Made by a program: the position numbers and the translations under genes
The notes under the pieces: generated by a model
The model's input: only the letters and a program-made list of their open reading frames with translations
Told to the model about the DNA's origin: nothing
The model's database searches: none
Assembly: GCA_013822345.1 (NCBI GenBank)
Contig: PNKH01000063.1
Coordinates: forward strand, 1 to 45,238
Reading direction: 5' to 3'
Source of the DNA: Isosphaera sp.
GTDB lineage: Bacteria; Planctomycetota; Planctomycetia; Gemmatales; Gemmataceae
Length of the DNA stretch: 45,238 nt
Shown here: in pieces, positions 43,329 through 45,238 of the stretch
Numbering within the stretch: the stretch's first letter is position 1
Layout of the letters: every line of letters begins with the position of its first letter

Positions 43329-45011
43329 TCAGCCCGTGACGGCCCCCTCCGACGCCGACCGCACCAGCCTCGCGTACTTCGCCAACACCCCCCGCTCGAC
43401 CCGCGCCGCCGGCGCCCGCCACCGCCCCTTCCGCGCCTCCACCTCCGCCGCCGGCACGTCCAGCGACAGCACCTTCCGGTCCGCGTCGATCGTCACCGGG
43501 TCGCCGTCCTGTACCAGCGCCAGCGGCCCGCCCACCCACGCCTCCGGCGACACGTGCCCGACCACCAGCCCGTGCGTCCCGCCGCTGAACCGGCCGTCGG
43601 TCACCAGGCCGACGCTCTCCCCCAGCCCCTGCCCCATCAGCGCCCCGGTGATGCTCAGCATCTCCCGCATCCCCGGCCCGCCGACCGGCCCCTCGCCGCG
43701 GATCACCACCACGTCCCCCGCCACGATCTTCCGCCCCTGGATCGCCGCGAAGCACGCCTCCTCCCCGTCGAACACCTTCGCCGGCCCGGTGATCGACCGC
43801 TGCTTCAGCCCGGCCACCTTCGCCACCGCCCCGTCCGGCGCCAGGTTCCCGCGCAGCACCACGATGATGCCGTGGTCGTACATCGGCTCGTCGAACGGCA
43901 ACACCACCCGCTGCGGCTTCGCGTACACGCTCGCCACGTCCGCCAGGTTCTCGGCCAGCGTCCGCCCGGTCACCGTCGAACAGTCGCCGTGCAGGTAGCC
44001 CTTCTCCAGAAGCGCCTTCATCACCGCCGGGGTGCCGCCGACCCGGTACAGGTCGAACATCACGTGCTTCCCGCCCGGCTTCAGGTCCGCCAGGTGCGGC
44101 ACCTTCGCCCCGATCCGGTCGAAGTCGTCGAGCGTCCAGTCGACCCCCGCCTCGCGGGCGATCGCCATCAGGTGGAGCACCGCGTTCGTGCTCCCGCCGA
44201 GGGCCAGCACGAACGTGTACGCGTTCTCCAGGCTCCTGCGGGTGATCAGGTCGCGCGGGCGGACGTTCCTCGCGACCAGGTCCACCACCGCCCGGCCGGC
44301 CAGGAACGCCTCCCGCTCCTTCGCCGCCGCCACCGCCGGGTTCGACGCCCCGTACGGCAGCATCAGCCCCATCGCCTCGATCGCCGACGCCATCGTGTTC
44401 GCGGTGTACATCCCGCCGCACGACCCGTGCCCCGGGCAGCTCTCGCACTCCACCTTGTGGAGCGTCCTGGCGTCGATCGACCCGGCCTGGTACTTCCCCA
44501 CCGCCTCGAAGATGCTGACGATGTCCACGTCCTCGCCGCCCGGCCCGACCCCGGGGAGGATGCTGCCGCCGTACACGAACACGCTCGGGACGTTCAGCCG
44601 GGCCATCGCCATCACGCAGCCCGGCATGTTCTTGTCGCACCCGCCGAACGCCAGCAGCCCGTCGTGGTTCATCGCCCCGGCGACGGTCTCGATGCTGTCC
44701 GCGATCACCTCCCGGCTGACCAGCGAGTACCGCATCCCGGGGTGGCCCATGCTGATCCCGTCGGACACGGTCGGGGCGCCGAACGTCTGCGGCACCCCGC
44801 CGGCGGCGCGGACGCCCTCCCGGCCCTTCAGGGCGAGGCGGTCGAGGTGGGCGTTGCACGGGGTGATGTCGCTGAACAGGGACGCGACCCCGACCACCGG
44901 GGCGTCGAAGTCGGCGTCGGTGAACCCGACGCCGCGGAGCATCGCCCGGTTCGGGGCGCGGCCGGGGCCGCCGGTGGTGGTCAGGCTCTTGCGCGGCAGG
45001 GGGTCGGGCAT
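43329..45011 (-). CDS. ilvD: Dihydroxy-acid dehydratase
   Basis: A 560-residue Fe-S enzyme of branched-chain amino acid synthesis. It removes water from 2,3-dihydroxy-isovalerate and 2,3-dihydroxy-3-methylvalerate to give the 2-keto acids used for valine, leucine and isoleucine. The cluster Cys are Cys52 (SDITPCNAH), Cys125 ([11 protein letters not shown]) and Cys198 ([14 protein letters not shown]), the three-Cys set of the family. [15 protein letters not shown] and [22 protein letters not shown] are further conserved segments. Length is normal. The ATG at 45011 has GAGGAG upstream; a longer in-frame start at 45041 lacks one. No other ilv gene is in the window. Confidence 0.97.
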   Translation of the reverse strand: MPDPLPRKSLTTTGGPGRAPNRAMLRGVGFTDADFDAPVVGVASLFSDITPCNAHLDRLALKGREGVRAAGGVPQTFGAPTVSDGISMGHPGMRYSLVSREVIADSIETVAGAMNHDGLLAFGGCDKNMPGCVMAMARLNVPSVFVYGGSILPGVGPGGEDVDIVSIFEAVGKYQAGSIDARTLHKVECESCPGHGSCGGMYTANTMASAIEAMGLMLPYGASNPAVAAAKEREAFLAGRAVVDLVARNVRPRDLITRRSLENAYTFVLALGGSTNAVLHLMAIAREAGVDWTLDDFDRIGAKVPHLADLKPGGKHVMFDLYRVGGTPAVMKALLEKGYLHGDCSTVTGRTLAENLADVASVYAKPQRVVLPFDEPMYDHGIIVVLRGNLAPDGAVAKVAGLKQRSITGPAKVFDGEEACFAAIQGRKIVAGDVVVIRGEGPVGGPGMREMLSITGALMGQGLGESVGLVTDGRFSGGTHGLVVGHVSPEAWVGGPLALVQDGDPVTIDADRKVLSLDVPAAEVEARKGRWRAPAARVERGVLAKYARLVRSASEGAVTG

Positions 45012-45115
45012 CGCGGGCTCCTCGGGGGCGGTGCCGCGCATCTTACGGGCGGCCCCGGTTGTCCGGAAATCCGCGACCGGAAACCCGACACCGGCCGAAA
45101 ACGGGGCCGTTCGGT

Positions 45116-45144
45116 TTGCACCGGTCCGGCGGGCGACCTACAGA
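45116..45144 (+). promoter_or_regulatory. Possible sigma-70-like promoter of the gene at the right edge
   Basis: TTGCAC at 45116-45121 and TACAGA at 45139-45144 with exactly 17 bases between. A leader of about 75 bases would lead to the ATG at 45228. Confidence 0.4.
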
Positions 45145-45227
45145 CGTGGTGTCGGTGCCCCGCCCCTCACGGCGCGGGGCGGCCTGCCGGCGGGTGCCGC
45201 CGGGGACTTCGTCTGGGGGATCGGATC

Positions 45228-45238
45228 ATGCGCAGCAT
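45228..45238 (+). CDS. Start of a gene cut by the window edge
   Basis: ATG CGC AGC at the last bases, with GGGGGA just upstream and a possible promoter at 45116-45144. Only the first codons are visible, so no product can be named. Confidence 0.35.

Overview
The window is very GC-rich chromosomal DNA that reads as a planctomycete, most likely of the Gemmata group. The pointers are a secreted WD40 protein with a C-terminal half of the type common in planctomycetes, two secreted formylglycine-type sulfatases, a PEP-CTERM protein, a protein opening with the motif LEAIEDRLTPS, a type IV pilin-like leader, a four-heme c554-type lipoprotein and a ThiD2-ThiE thiamine enzyme. This assignment is inference from gene content; no rRNA or tRNA gene was seen.

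Layout. Bases 1-9005 are on the plus strand: the 3' part of a MASE1 hybrid histidine kinase, a WD40 protein, a PEP-CTERM protein and two sulfatases. From 9048 to 21348 everything is on the minus strand. In transcription order this block holds a TolC-like protein, a PhnD-like binding protein, type IIA topoisomerase subunits A and B, a 601-residue secreted protein, a small lipoprotein, cytidylate kinase, an acyltransferase and two small secreted proteins. From 21522 to 27901 genes are again on the plus strand: a three-part thiamine-phosphate synthase, a small basic-tailed protein, a flavin reductase-like protein, a pilin-leader polytopic membrane protein, a GNAT acetyltransferase, a membrane protein of unlike base composition, and an HTH-receiver regulator. 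From 27995 to 45011 the strands alternate: a D/R-tailed membrane protein, an FAD oxidoreductase, two secreted proteins, aspartyl-tRNA synthetase, the four-heme cytochrome with a partner membrane protein, a two-domain M16 protease, a small membrane protein, a translationally coupled gene pair, and dihydroxy-acid dehydratase. A new gene begins at the last bases.

Most genes are housekeeping or envelope functions, and there is no obvious prophage, transposase gene or CRISPR array. What stands out is the spacer DNA. At least fifteen long, perfect or nearly perfect inverted repeats, in about ten sequence families, sit mostly just after stop codons. Five families occur two or three times in this window. 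The arms of different copies differ by compensating changes. One copy lies in frame inside the M16 protease gene. Two others supply the stop codon of the gene they abut (topoisomerase A and the M16 protease). Several genes have a false upstream start inside such a repeat. I regard this set of non-coding, apparently mobile palindromes as the best candidate for an under-described system here.
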